This document shows, in pieces, positions 12,340-25,200 of a DNA stretch of 64,000 nt. The stretch's first letter is position 1; the number at the start of each line of letters is the position of its first letter. The stretch spans positions 1 through 64,000 of the forward strand of contig JACCGJ010001846.1 of the NCBI GenBank assembly GCA_013407085.1, read 5' to 3'. The notes below the pieces were generated by a model that worked only from the letters and a program-made list of their open reading frames with translations, did not search any database and was not told where the DNA came from. Made by a program: the position numbers and the translations under genes. Source of the stretch: Atriophallophorus winterbourni (lineage: Eukaryota; Platyhelminthes; Trematoda; Plagiorchiida; Microphallidae).

Positions 12340-13940
12340 ATTGACAATTCAACATAGAGTAAGTTGCTGTTTAATTTATGGGCAAACATCAAATCAGATG
12401 ATGCCCTGTAATAAGAGATAAATATACTTTGTCGGATGTAACATAGTAAATAATAACAATTCATACAAGCTGAAAAACCGTCTATTATCTTCCTGTATCA
12501 GTAACTCCAATCAGCACACGGATTCTTGAAGGACGCGAATTGCGCGAAACGGTTGTGGCATTTGGGGAAAGCGTGTAAATATAAATATTCTGTTGATTAT
12601 TTGAACTTGAAAACAAGTTTGATTTACCTGCATGGACATTTCGATAGATTCATAGAAGCAATCACTGCCAGCTCGTAATTGAATTATGTTTTGTAACTTA
12701 GTCATCAACACTTAAAACCATCGACAATGTATAGAAAGCAGTAATCATTATTCACAGGAGGATGAAGCCTTCATTCATGATGAGTCAGGAGGTCCAGGGT
12801 ACTAGTGAATCAGTAATCACACAACCGGATAGGCCAACAATCTATGAAAGTTTTAAGCTAAACTAACTTTCTTTGGTATGTTGCATCTTCGTAGGTTTCG
12901 CTCAAGATCACATGGTGAGATCGACTTTATCTTGGAGGTCATGAATTGTACTTATTCGGAGGGTTGAACGGAGAGAATGACTATGCTCACGGTCGCACAA
13001 TCTTAACCTCACAATGCGAGGGAAGGGTTAGACGGAAGTTGGAAACCAAAAATGGATGTACATAGTTGTGCTGTTCCGTTGTTTGGTGTTATTTAGTAGC
13101 CCAAACTTAGTAGTGAGTATACTGGCGTGGATTAAAATCTCCACGAACAGGAACGCGCTTCCCTCATGAGATTTTGGAAATTTCCTACCACAACAATGGG
13201 CACCGTTTCGTTAAATGCAAACATATTTCATCACATGGCTTTCATGTGCAATTTCGTTCTTTACAGCTGCACTTAAGTACATTTAATCTGTGTATGCGAT
13301 TAGCCTGTGAAGTAAACGAACTAACTTAATCGTATACCTGATTATCAAATTAAAATGTTTTTCGAGGGTGGGGTCCAGGTTAATCTTTGCTTAGCCAACA
13401 CCGGTTGGGCCCAAGTCTAAACCATTATGGTACGGGACATGTTTGATGTGACTGGTCGTTAAGTGTGGCCTTGGTGAGTATTTAATGAAAATTTCGCACC
13501 AGGCAATCGTTAGGAATATGTGCAGTGGGTTGCAAATTTAGTCACACACTTCGTTCGCAGATTCATTCGATGGCGGGAACGTGCAAGATTATAGTTGGCT
13601 CTAGCTGCTAAATCTGTTAAGCTGATGCGCTTTTCACTTCAAATATTAACGAAATATTTCACAATAGATAGCAAATAGGAAAACGGGATAATCTGATTCT
13701 GATGATACCACAATTGATTAAAATGAGCTCTATTTTGAAACCAGGGAACCGCTTAAATAATACTTCATCCAATATGCCACTTTCTGCTTTGGGTATGTTC
13801 CGTTCGAGGTGTAGGCCCCAGTTTATTTGTGCTTACTCTCCGGTAAATTCCGTTGCTATTTAAGTCCCATCCTTCCCAATCTTTCAAGATGTAATTATGT
13901 CATGGTTGTACGGCAGTTGGGTATTTGGTACCGGTGCAAT
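12340..13940. other. Stretch without a recognisable gene
   Basis: It holds the expected 5' part of the TTC29-like gene, but no exon I can defend. Sequence is AT-rich with short chance frames. Confidence 0.35.
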
Positions 13941-13946
13941 TCGTTG

Positions 13947-13949
<3 letters not shown>

Positions 13950-13999
<50 letters not shown>
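13950..13999. repeat. GAT/ATG trinucleotide microsatellite
   Basis: About 16 perfect units. Poly-Asp and poly-Ser frames across it are artefacts. There is no element 3' end visible beside it. Confidence 0.9.
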
Positions 14000-14661
14000 G
14001 GCTATTTGGTGATTCATCAAACTGATCGGATTCAAAGGTTTAAAAATCAACTGACAAATCGATCGGTACGACTTAACGAATGATAGAACGGAGAGTTTAA
14101 ATGGGACTAATTCCCTTACGGTTAAGTTAACTTCTACTGTTTCGGAATTTCGCACATCATTTTGGTGCCTCCATTGGATGAATAAAAATAACGGCCTCGA
14201 AGGACAACTCATGAGCAAGCAAGTAAAAAGAAAGACTTCGTGGGATTTTTATATCAATAGCTATCAATATCGTCAAGACGTATTGACTACAAATTCGATT
14301 TTATGAGTATTGATAAATATGGATTTGTTGTTATACGTTTATTCTTATGCACCCTGAGAGCTTCAACACAATTTACATTTAATGACGTCGCTAAATTTCA
14401 CAGATTTTGAGTAAGTCATCTTGCTTTAAATATAAATAATAGAATGTCATTTTATATAACTGTAGGATAAATGGTGGTAAATCCACATGTCTTGTATGTA
14501 ACTGTTGTTGTATTAGCATTACAAATAAACTGCTAATTGATTTTATTTAAATGGTGTGTTTTCGTGCCATATTTTATAGTCTGTTGCCTGAACTACCTTA
14601 AAAGCATAAATCCAAACCAGTCAACGGCCGATAATTGTTAGTTTGCATGATGATCGCTTAC

Positions 14662-15005
14662 TCATCAACGTCTCTTCTCGTCAAATGTGGCACTTCAGAG
14701 CGCAACCGCAATTTCGTCGCCTCATCATTGATCGTACGGTCCAAAAAGGCACAATTCAATGGTGCAAGTTTCACCGAGGTAAGGTTCGAAACGTTACATC
14801 CAGAAGGGCATTCGAACGGCGGGTCCCGGCGATTGACAAAATTCTTGTTTATACTGATGCCTTGTGGACTAAACCCGCTATATCCACTCACAACTGTGGC
14901 TATAGTATTCTTCCCTCCGTAGCAAGTTGAATAGTGCGTCGTTTTATTCGCATTATTATTTGCTTCCAACGGAATTGATAAATAAGATGGATTAGTGCCG
15001 GGCAT
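14662..15005 (-). CDS. Unidentified gene, probable first exon
   Basis: An ATG at 15005 opens 114 codons, then a donor GATGA|GTAAGC just before an in-frame TAA. This suggests a spliced first exon rather than a complete gene. The residues look like real protein: a Tyr/Asn/Thr-rich first half containing VSGYSGFSPQG, then a conserved-looking Cys-bearing block PPFECPSGCNV and the basic stretch DEATKLRLRSEVPHL. A Gly-Tyr-(S/T/A)-Gly-(F/Y)-x-Pro motif occurs in several microtubule inner proteins of cilia, so a ciliary protein is one guess, but I do not recognise the family. The next exon, expected at lower coordinates and starting one base into a codon, was not found with confidence. Confidence 0.45.
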
Positions 15006-15484
15006 TGTGATGATTCAACGATAGTTTGATTCGCATTAAAACAACATGTTATGCGACCAAGTGTATGCCTTCGTCAATCGATTTTTTTAAACGAAGTTAG
15101 GCTGGGTCACGTGTCACTCTTTCATGCACTGCGGACTATGCGCATCAAAGTTCACCTCTGTCGTTAGGATTTAATGATGTTGTGTGTGGAAATGGGACAT
15201 CTTTTCGATCAACTTAACCGAGCACACTTCGACATCGCTCTTCTTTGAGAAAATTACTGGCTTACCAAAAATGGTCAACTGATCGTGATCGTAGCATGTT
15301 GCTTCACACTTAAAACTACTAACGGTTTTCAGTTGAGACTTAGTTTCAGGTAGCCTTGATTTAGCAAATGATTCGAGTAAGAATTGAATACCTTGATTCT
15401 ATGAATGGTGGTGAAAGTCAACGCCTAGACAGCTCAGTGGTGCGATCTATCATTATGTATATTGGGTTGACTGGTTAAACGATC

Positions 15485-16310
15485 AATATTACTTACTTTA
15501 CTTACTTTACTTTTGTGCGGCTGGCTCCACGAGTGGATTAGCCGGCTTCATTGATGTCTCGGATCGCACCAGCCCACGCACGTCGATCGGAGGCGAGATC
15601 GTTGCAGATCGTGATCCAGTCTCGTTCCCACCTGCGAACTCCGTAGACGGTACGCAGACCCAGGGTGTCTACATCCTCTTTCACAGTTGACAGCCAGGTT
15701 TTCACTTGACCACCTTGCCGCCGACGCCAGGTGCGAACGGGTTTGGGGTCGATGACGAGTTTTGGAAGTGCTGTGTCTGTTTTTCGGAGGACGTGGCCAA
15801 ACCATTGCAGCCTTCGCCGTTGTATGTGAGCGGAAAGTGGAGATAGTCCGCTGCAACGCTCTCGTACGGCTGCGTTAGATACTCGGTCAGTATATCGGAT
15901 GCCCAAGATTACCCTAAGGCACCAATGGTCGAACACTTCTAATGTGCGTACATCCTGTGACCTTAAAGGCCATGTCTCGCATCCATAAAGCAGTACAGGC
16001 GGATCGCTGCTTGATAAACACGCGTCTTAGTTTTTAGGCTGATCCCGGGCTTGCGCCAAAGGGTGCCTTTCAACTGCAAAAACGCATTACGAGCACGATC
16101 GACCTTAACTTCACTTCATCTTTCGCCTGACCATTGGGCAATATACTTGAGCCGAGGTATTTAAAGACTGGAACGTATTCGATCGGACAACCCTGGACGC
16201 GAAGTGGCTGGATGCCTGGTGTGTCGGAATAAAAAAATGCCTTGGTCTTAGCCGCGTTTATCTCAAGACCGACTTTCGCGGCAGTGGCACTAATGCGGTT
16301 TTCCATCAGT
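15485..16310 (-). mobile_element. Non-LTR retrotransposon 3' end with tetranucleotide-like tail
   Basis: Two frames give the C-terminal part of a reverse transcriptase. At 16306-16070: ATAAKVGLEINAAKTKAFF and VFKYLGSSILPNG. At 15936-15538: LRVILGIRYTDRVSN and LQWFGHVLRKTD, ending in RAWAGAIRDINEAG. The WFGHVLR block is a hallmark of CR1/RTE-like polymerase C-termini. A frame change separates the two. Beyond the stop, on the element's sense strand, lies a short tail of repeated AAGTAAGT-like units at 15490-15515. It is 5'-truncated. Confidence 0.8.
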
Positions 16311-16780
16311 TTCCTCTACAACAACTTTTGTGCTCAGAACACCTAGTTGTTCTTCTTGCCATCATTGAGCGATCTCTTGAACCTTCGTCAATAAGAAGAC
16401 CATTTGAAAATTATAAAAACACGAGAGAAGATAAAATGCAAACAAATTTGCTGTGTTATTAGTAAAACGGTCGTTGAACGTTAATCTGATTTGATTGGTT
16501 GTACGACTAATCATAAAGTGAAATTAACACTATGATTATAGCCGTTTATTTGAACTGAAAAACATTTACCGACATCGTTGCATTGCAGTTTACTTCGTAG
16601 TTCTACACACGCATCCATGTTTTATAAATATTTCGTTCGTATTCGTTTTTATGAAGATCGATATGATCATGAAGTAATAAATAAGTAAGTAAATTGCCCC
16701 ATTTATACACGGATTCAATGCCAAATGCAATATACACTTTTGCATGCATTTCGATCGCGCACACACACAGACACCTCAAG

Positions 16781-16820
16781 ACCGGTTTCGTACTATTTGC
16801 ACTCTTCAGGTAGGGACTGG
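16781..16820 (-). ncRNA. Hammerhead ribozyme-like core, family A
   Basis: Reading the minus strand: CTGAAGA (16809-16803), then stem II GTGC, loop AAATA, GTAC (one G-T pair), then GAAAC (16789-16785) running into the palindrome ACCGGT and C. CTGANGA and GAAA are the invariant hammerhead core. Stem I is weak. A TG-rich block and ATGCATGC follow, as in the copy at 19.9 kb. Confidence 0.65.
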
Positions 16821-19095
16821 GATCAGCGTGCTCTGGAACAATGTGATCGTACATTGTTATGATTGGTTCATTACTTCACAGCATGTATGTTTATAGTTTC
16901 CTATAAGGTCAGTTGACACCGTTGAATTAGTACTTGATATCATGACAAAATATAATCTTTTGCTTCCCTTTTGTTTTTTGATATCCGTAGAATCATGAAA
17001 CTACTTACTACGCGTTCGATTCTGGTTCTTACTCACTGGTATTTCATATTATTCTGTAATTTGCGTCATTATTATTTAAAGATTTTTCTCCAATTTTCCT
17101 ATCCATTTTGAAAAGCGGTATGGAAAAATACTATTATCTGAAAGCATAAGCATGCGATATAATCACGTGTAACAAATCGCGTATAACCTGGATTTTTGAC
17201 TTCCCAGGAACTTGAAAATGTTTTTTCTTGTGAGTGGAAACCATCCACTTCATTCTCAACTGCTTAAACAGTGACACTGGCACGCTAAACGTTTATTCAT
17301 TTTTTATTCGATAACTGTCTAGTGCTGTTAGAGACCATGTGGTGAGTGAGCTTATTACTTTAAATTGCCACGTTCGTTGCAGTTACCAACATGACTCGGT
17401 AGCTCGGGATTTCATTCATACCGTATAATTGTGCCGCCCTCAAATGGTTCTTCGATGCTAATAAGCGATGCCAAGAAGCGATGCCCAATTCTGCCTCATA
17501 AAGATGGACCGAACTTTGGCCTCGTGCTTGTTTGCAATGCAACATCTAACACGTTGGCAGCGATTTCCGATTATGTAGTTTTTCGCTGCGGGCGGCATGT
17601 TCTGACTTTTATATCTTCAGTGTTAAAGCAGTCAGCGGAGTGGGAAGTTGTGTGCGGCTTCTCGGAGGTAAGTTCTATCAGTGTATCAGGTAAACTCTGT
17701 GACAATATTTGGTTCACTTCGCTCACGATGATCGCAGTCTTTATTACTGGCGGTGTGCACCAAATAGAGCCACGCCAACCGTGTAGGCGTGTACCAAATA
17801 TGTACACATCGCGTTTTTGCAAAGTTCGCCACGTACACATATGGCGCACATCGCGGCCAACGTGTTAAGAACAACAAGCGCAACCTGACTGACACGGATA
17901 CAAATAATTCGTGCGTACAGGAAACGAAACTTGCGTCAGCCTGTCCAGCTCTCAACTGGTCAACAACCAATCACGGGATCGGATTAATTAGCTGGCTTGT
18001 GATTGGTTAAGAAACACCCCCTCCCAACCAAACACCACACCACCGCAAACTCGATGCCTCCGCTACAGTCACACCCAAGTGAGCGCGCGTGGGTGTGAAT
18101 TAAAGGGGGGCTACGAGAGCGAATGAACTGGCAAGTCGCAAAGTGCGTTCGTGGTCGCAGTCGGAAGTGATCCAATGGGGCGGATATCTGTCACGCGAGA
18201 CGGCGCAATTACGAAATCCACGTTGGTGATCAATGCGAATGCCGATCCATGTAAGTCGATTGATGACTGCTGCTCTCCTACTTTATTTAACGTACGACCT
18301 GTAAATTTATTTATTTATTTAAAAAAGTTTTATACCAGCACGACACAGTAAACAAAATTACTATTGGGATTGAATTTGGCAACCTATTTTCGCATAGAAG
18401 ATGCCCTTAACTGCTTTCCTACGTTGTTGCAAATCACTTGCAAACACAGTACTTGAAGGATACATGTTATCACAAGGGAAATATTTGAGTATACGAATAT
18501 GTTCTAGCTTAGAAACCTCACCTCAAACTAGCCTATCTTTCATACTTACTCAAATGAGTAGAAGAAAATAGCCTTATTCCTATCCATGGATTTCCATCAA
18601 TCAAACTAGTTTCGCCAAGAATTAAGGGACAATGACAAGGAAGTCTTTTTTCGTCAGGATTCAATCCGTCAGGTGCATCTTAAAATGCAAGCATCCTTTG
18701 ATTTGCCAAACAGATAACGATAAGTTATGTAAAGTTGGCTTTGTGTGAAGGAGATTGATCTTGAGACAATAAGGATCTCGTACAATGGGTGTGTACCAGC
18801 GGATTAATGGATTCTGATCAAGCTGTCACATTCACAGAAACGTCGATCAAAAATCATATCGTTAATGCGTAGATGAGTCGAGGAAAAGATTGACTAATTT
18901 TATATCGAAAAATTCCCTGAATCATAAATATACACCTGAGGCAAGTAATGAAATAAACTGTGCATGCATGGCCTCCATAGATGGTGAAAGAAATATTTAT
19001 GCACACATGCGTACTCTTAACCAACTTATCTATGGAAGGAAATAAATTTTTGATGCAAAGAAATTTGACTGCAATCGGTTAGATCAGTTTTTGGG

Positions 19096-19104
19096 TAACG
19101 TTTC
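19096..19104 (-). repeat. Remnant of a Penelope-type hammerhead 3' tail
   Basis: On the minus strand GAAACGTTA is followed by a block shared with the PLE tails at 31.3, 31.8, 40.1 and 54.0 kb (ACTGATCTAACCGATTG). The CTGACGA half is not preserved. Confidence 0.45.
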
Positions 19105-19874
19105 ACTAACCACTCTAAACGATTGCATACTAATTTCTTTCAAACATGACTTAACAATCGGCCTCAAACATATTCAGATCAATTACCTTATCCGTGAATA
19201 AACGCTGATAGTGCTTCATTCTCGTTTAAATTGTAGGCATTTATCAGACTGTGTCTGTTTTCCTAGAACACTATATCTTCTAATGCTACTGGCTTATGTA
19301 GCATGCATGATTTCAAAATCATGAATCGTTACACACAGCGGTACGTTTTACCCGTTACTTATTTCAATTATCATTATTCAATTGTTGTGATTTAGCAAAA
19401 TGCTTTTTCAATCATTATAAACCATGAATGACTTTGAATTATATCTATGATTCATGAACTCTAGGACAAATCCTTTTTTCAACTTGAAATTTAACTTCAT
19501 GTGATCACTAGACGAAGTCCCACAATCAGTGCAATTTTTGCACAGTCCAATAACAGCATGATGATTGATTTTGGTTTGAAGGCAAATAATGCTCATGTGT
19601 AGATTCTGACTTCAAACGAAAATTACCTCGATAGAGCAGAATCTGTGCCAAGGTATTTGGGATCATGGCACAAAACAGTCGTGTGCACGAGGAAAATGGA
19701 AGTAAATAGGGATTTTCGTGTAAACCCAGAGGTTTAACCATCTACTTGTGTGTGTACATGGGACAGAATAGGTTGGCCGTGTTAGCCTTATCTAACAGTA
19801 ACTTACAAGCTCAACTTCTTTACCATTCCTCCACTGTTTCAAGCGCATTCGGGTCCTGATCGTAGTGTCCCTAC

Positions 19875-19899
19875 CTGATGAGTGCAAACAGCATGAAAC
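19875..19899 (+). ncRNA. Hammerhead ribozyme-like core, family A
   Basis: CTGATGA (19875-19881), stem II GTGC/GCAT (one G-T pair) with loop AAACA, then GAAAC (19895-19899). The ACCGGT palindrome has decayed to ACTGCT, so activity is unlikely. Flanks (GTCCCTAC before, TG repeat after) match the other family-A copies. Confidence 0.6.
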
Positions 19900-21292
19900 T
19901 GCTCCTGCGATGTGTGTGTGTGTGTGTGATAGAAATACACGTAAAAACGGTTTTTTGCATATACTCACGCGTTTCCAATATGCAAGTGTCTGGGCACAAG
20001 TGATTGAACAGGTTCATTGTGCCAAACTTAAATCTACTTTTCAACACTTACCATTTTCATCACAGATTCAATGTGGTGCTCTCGCATCACTACATTAAAG
20101 GAAATATCATCACCTCTTCGATGAGGAAATGATTATACTAGACCCATAGGTGTTGTGTAATTCATTGTATTTATTTGTGCTTGCACTGAGCCCTGTTCAC
20201 TTTCGAATTTGGACGCGGTCTTTGCAGGTACAAATCATTCTGCAAGTCGTAATCATGCTTCTCTGTCGGTGACATTTGCGTACTCTATTGCATCGTGTGA
20301 CTACCAACCATCAGCCATACTTTCACCGGACGTTCCTCGATTATAACTGTGATACAAATTTAACTCCTGGATCGACTCTACCTCCTACTGATTCGCAGAG
20401 CGAGCTACATTCCAGTTGCAGTGGATCACAATTGTAAGCACTTGTTTGTTCTTTTTGTTTATTTATTGTTATTTGCTCGCAGCATTAACCACCACGGTGT
20501 TACGCGGCAGTGGTAACGAGTAATCGCAGCTCGATTCCGGTCGCCATCACGAAGCACCAGTCTGGAGACAGACAACGTGTCAAGCCTCATGACACACGAA
20601 ACACAGAAGGGGATTGTCAGTGCTATCGGATATTTAGGGCTAATATTCATAATAGCATATTTTTGATTATTATATTGTATTTCACAATCCCTAGACCGAA
20701 ACGGAGTCAACTAAACAGCAGCTAGCTTCTGACTTGAGCGGAAAAGACGATGGACCTAACAACTTAGCGAAATGTTTTTCGAAGCATTCCACCTCCCTCG
20801 TTTAGGGTTTGCATGGTGTGATCTTGCAATGGATACTCGATCTCAGATATGACTAAAAATGCGATGCCTTGTTGCTGGCATCTTCTTGGAATGTTTGTTT
20901 GATTTATAAGTTGTCAGGCGATGTTATGTTGCATAACAGTCGAACCGCAAAGAATCCGTCGTGTTGATATCCCTCTAATCGTTCACAATATTCGGTTATT
21001 TTTTCTTGTTTGTTATTTAAGATGTAGCACATGATCACTTGTGTTTTTGCACTGTTATTCAGACGCCGCAGTATTTAAAGTCCTTCACTTCTTATCTCGT
21101 TAAGATTTAATCGTATCATGGTTTGGGGCTGTTATTTGATACTGCTAATCGTTATGCTGTCCTTTCTAACATAGCGACCGTAGTTCATGACTAAACTGAT
21201 ATAATTTGACAACTGACGGGCATTATTTAAAATTCCAATGATTCTCTTTTAATCTACATACTCATTAATAAAAATCTTTCTTCAAACAAAAA

Positions 21293-21735
21293 TTGATCAT
21301 TGTGCTGTTATTGACATCACGACGCGGCGGATGTGACTCGCCGCTCCAAAAGTCACTGACCCTTGTCCTATCCAAGGACATTGTATGGTGCACAGGCAAA
21401 AAAGTCACCAACCTATCAACGGGGTTATCGGGCTCCGAACTGGAAATTCCCAGAAAAGGGCGTATGAACCGCTTCGTCGGTCACCGGCCACCGATAGGTG
21501 CGAACCTCTCTCGCTCCACTGCCTTGTGGGTAAAGGCTAGGGGTGGGACCCCCTAAACGAAATCTCCCCTACTTCGGTGTAGGCAACCGGGTAGTATCAT
21601 GCCTACGTTCAACGATGCCGATGACAACGCTTTGTACCCCCCTTCTCGCTTTGTACATCTCATTGTTTATGTTGAACGGCACTATATCTGTATCAGATTG
21701 TGCAAATATAATAAATAATAATAATATTGGAATGT
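21293..21735 (+). mobile_element. Unclassified retroelement 3' region with AAT tail (family D)
   Basis: It shares with 29.1-29.3 kb the block CCCCTACTTCGG followed by GGCAACCGGGTAGTAT, and both end in (AAT)n-like runs. The open frame across it (21293-21556) shows no domain. The shared ending and simple tail suggest the 3' end of a non-LTR element or a non-autonomous derivative. Confidence 0.5.
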
Positions 21736-21761
21736 GGAAAAATATTCCAAAGAGTTACCGA

Positions 21762-21838
21762 TTGTGGGTCTTAGCTTAGTCCCCACATGGAAGCCAAATT
21801 TTAATTTGCAATTGAGGATTTTTTTCTCGAATTCGCAC
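21762..21838 (+). repeat. Short structured repeat (family E), copy 2
   Basis: Nearly identical to 9415-9500: TTAGCTTAGTCCCCACATGG, then a GAGGATTTTT run and CTCGAATTCGCA. It lies just after the AAT tail of the family-D element. The first hairpin is less perfect here. Confidence 0.6.
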
Positions 21839-22097
21839 ATACCTATCTACCTGGAAGTAAACAAAGTAGCGGTTTAGCTAACACATTTATAGCCCTTACG
21901 CCAATCATGTGACTTTTGTGAGACTATTTCAGTATGTTTAAATAAGTCATACTCGCTGTTTCAGAAACGAAATCTCAGCAACACTATCCCCAGTAGGCAA
22001 ACAATGTCGTAATGGAAATGAAATATCTTATTAAAGACAAAAGATATTCTGTTTGTCAAGTGACGAAGGTAAAATCGTCAATTAAAAATGCAAGGTG

Positions 22098-22247
22098 TTA
22101 ATTCAAATAGAACCCAGTTTGGCACGTTGCAGCCAGCAAATAGGTTTTCAATTCATCCGCGGTTCGATATTCCGGTAGTTTCAGATAATGCATGCACGTG
22201 TTCACACTAGGAAACGGCCCGCCCGTCAAATTATCCTTCCTGGCAAC
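22098..22247 (-). CDS. HECTD1: HECTD1 last exon, HECT C-lobe with catalytic cysteine
   Basis: Acceptor CATTCACACAG at 22248; 49 codons then TAA. It reads VARKDNLTGGPFPSVNTC, where the final Cys (codon at 22196-22194) is the ubiquitin-accepting residue of HECT ligases. MHYLKLPEY and the terminal AATCQTGFYLN follow. The ending Gly-Phe-x-Leu-Asn is the usual HECTD1 C-terminus. The exon is too short to show in a simple open-frame search, but phase 0 matches the upstream donor. Confidence 0.92.
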   Translation of the reverse strand, partial: VARKDNLTGGPFPSVNTCMHYLKLPEYRTADELKTYLLAATCQTGFYLN

Positions 22248-25200
22248 CTGTGTGAATGAGACAATGTGGCATTAGTCCTGGCCTCTTGGGCGATGCTCAC
22301 CAACACAAAATACAATAATAACAATCTGGGATTGACCCGTTTTGGGAGTGTACGCATCCACTGCTCTTACACACCACTACCGGCTTCTGGCTGTCATCAT
22401 GCGGAGACAATACGATTAGGTTCAGTGAGAACTCAAAAACCGGACTTTTGCTCTGATTTGATCGGTTGACTTTGATCAAATGTGTGGATGGATCATTTTA
22501 AGTATGGCTGTGTCAATCTGATTAGCAGTGGCTTCCAAGTATAATTTTGTTAATAATCTGAGACTTTTTCCAGAAGAGTCCCACTAAAATTACCTCCACC
22601 GGTGCAATAAACGAAATCCTGCAGCCTGCAATCAAACAGACACACTTAACGGAATTTCAACCTCCACGAAAATTCGCATATTTCGTTTTCTACCATAAGA
22701 CTACGCGTGTCGCTTTGCGCTTATTACGACCACGTCATGAATAAGGACCGAACATGGCACCATCGATTCCCATTCCCACTTGATCTAAGGTTTCCTTCGA
22801 TCGGTTTGGCACTGTCTGCAAAAGCATACATAGTACTTTTACTTCAGACGCTTGATACCAATAGAATGAAGTTGGGATTGATTAAACAATGTCTCACCAA
22901 ACTAACAAGGGGCATATCAAAGAAAGACACCATCGTCATCATCAACAACATCAGGGATAGCACTGCACTGGTAGCAAGCACCGAATGCTCAAATTCCCCC
23001 GAAAAACATAACAAGATTGAACTATAATAGATAGAGAAAAGCGGGCCTGAAAGAACTATGCAATTTATAAAAGAGTAGGCAAAAGCAAAGACGTTTGCAA
23101 AAGAGATATGAAACCTCTTGGAATCGACCCCGCGGGTTGGGAAGAACTTGCTCTTAACCGTTCACATTGGAGGCATTGTGTAAAGCGTCTTCTGCAAGAT
23201 GGGGAGGAACAAATACAGCTCTTGGCTGCTGAACGCAGATCACGCCGCCGGCGTGCAACTGACGCCCTACAACCAATTTCTGACCATCGTTGCAAGCGCT
23301 GCGGGAGATATTGTTCCTCCAAAATCGGACTGTTTAGTCATTCCAAAAGCTGTAGAACATGAACGTTCATGCGATTGTGATGTACATTCATGGTCGACAT
23401 CGACCGAAGGAGGCCAGCAACAACAACAACAACTGTCAAAAGCAAGCTGGTATGAGGTTCCGATACCTTTATTTGAACACGCAAACTAGCACCATTCGTG
23501 AACGAGTAGAGTGATATCAGCAAGACAACTTCCATGAGGTTTTCACTGAAATGCAGCATAACAAAAATTTCAACTCACTTCACTTGACAACATACGAGGT
23601 TAGGCATACACTCCAAGATGCTTACTGAAAACTCTTTCGAGACATGGGCTCAACTCACTTTCAGTTTTGGATACAAATTTTTCAAGCCACCCGGTGGCAA
23701 TGTGGGACAGCCAGTGACAAAGCGAACAAAGGCCCGGCGTTCTGCGGCATCAAAGCTGACCATAGTCTCGATCAACATATTGAACACAGCCGAGTTCCTA
23801 TCGAAGCCAGAAACAGGTTCACAGTGGGTCCATATCTCCTGGGCAGTCCAAGTAGGGCAAGCATCGCCTGCGATCATCAATCTCAGTTCACTCGGAGTGA
23901 ACATCGCCAATGTATGCATGGGAATCAACCTTTCGAATCCAGCTGCAAATAATCGAAATGAATTTGATTAAAAATTGAACAACCTAAGTGATCTTGGAGA
24001 AATGGGCGATAAACTAAGAGTATGTATAGCCTTTGGGTTAATGCTGTCTATTCGTAAGGCAAATAATGGCTAGAAAATGAGAATTTTAGATTAAAATGGA
24101 AACTCTTGTAGCGATCGATCTAAAAAGTGGATCGTATCAAAGAAATAAAATCAACTGAAATGACCTGCAGATACGTTTCTAACTCTCTATTATTAAGGGA
24201 GATTGTAAAACAACAGATAGTAGCAGAGGCTGCTTTATTAATCTGATTCATTAGTTATCTCGCGTTTAACCTTGACTACCTCCTCCGGTTGAAGCCCACC
24301 ACGGGCATGCATCTAGAGTTTTATGCTTCCTTGTTGCACAGTCACAAACTAACATACCTCAAATTCAACATGAAAGGGGATCGCATCCAAAGAAACGTTA
24401 TTTGAGCAACCGAGTACTGACCTCGAAAAGCTTGCATCTGTTTGGCAATACCGGTGTTCAGGGCGAAATCAAGTGACCGTTTCACAAAGCTGTCGATGTT
24501 TGCCTCGGTGAGGCATTCGTCAACATCCACGGATTCAGCGTTACCGAGATTCTCGCCAATTTGTGGTAAGGGAAATTCAATATGCCCAAAGCGCTGAAAC
24601 AGTGAGTCGAAGCGTATGTTGAGAATTTATATTTCGGTTAATTGAAAATTTGATTCAAATGCTAACTTTTGAATCCTGGTTGTTTCTGACAAAAAACGGG
24701 TGGATTAACCTATTAACCTCATCAAGAAACAAGTGTGAAAGAGTAGCATGAAAGAAGCAATGCTTCAAAGACATTGTCGTGCAGCGAGTATTCAAAGCTT
24801 TAGGGATTTACGGTAATAGAGCGAACGCTTTGGAGTACCGCGAGATTACGTTAGGAATGAAAATAAACAAGTACGTGCATCTCAAACAAATTTTACAAAA
24901 ATGACGTTATTTTCCATTTATGACTTTACAAGTCATCATCCGTGGAGGTAGAGAATTTCAAAGTTAGCACGTACGGCAAGGAAGTGGCGGTGGGCAATCA
25001 ATGCGTGAACTTGACACAGAAAGAGGTAGCGTAAGCCCGAGTGTCACAACACACTTGACAAGTGTTGAAGCCATTATCATGTATAAATACATGCCTAAAT
25101 GCTAACTAATTCAGACTGACTGATGCCTACAAAAACTGAGAAAGACACGTAGCAAATTACGCACTGTGAAAAACCTAGGATATGTTAGGGTGAGATAACT

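Larger units (their letters stand above)
16310..21290. other. Mostly unassigned sequence
   Basis: Apart from the small hammerhead-bearing repeats listed separately, I recognise nothing. Overlapping frames at 17.36-18.0 kb on both strands are longer and more GC-rich than the surroundings, but show no domain and no consistent splice sites. A short (TG)n lies at 19912-19927. Confidence 0.35.

Noticed and set aside
13827..14218. Frames with poly-Asp or poly-Ser around 13.97 kb
   Set aside because: Same cause: a trinucleotide repeat. A possible exon fragment (HQNDVRNSETVEVNLT) has no convincing acceptor.
17360..18175. Several overlapping frames of 60-145 codons on both strands
   Set aside because: No domain, no consistent splice sites, and frames on both strands at once suggest base composition rather than a gene.
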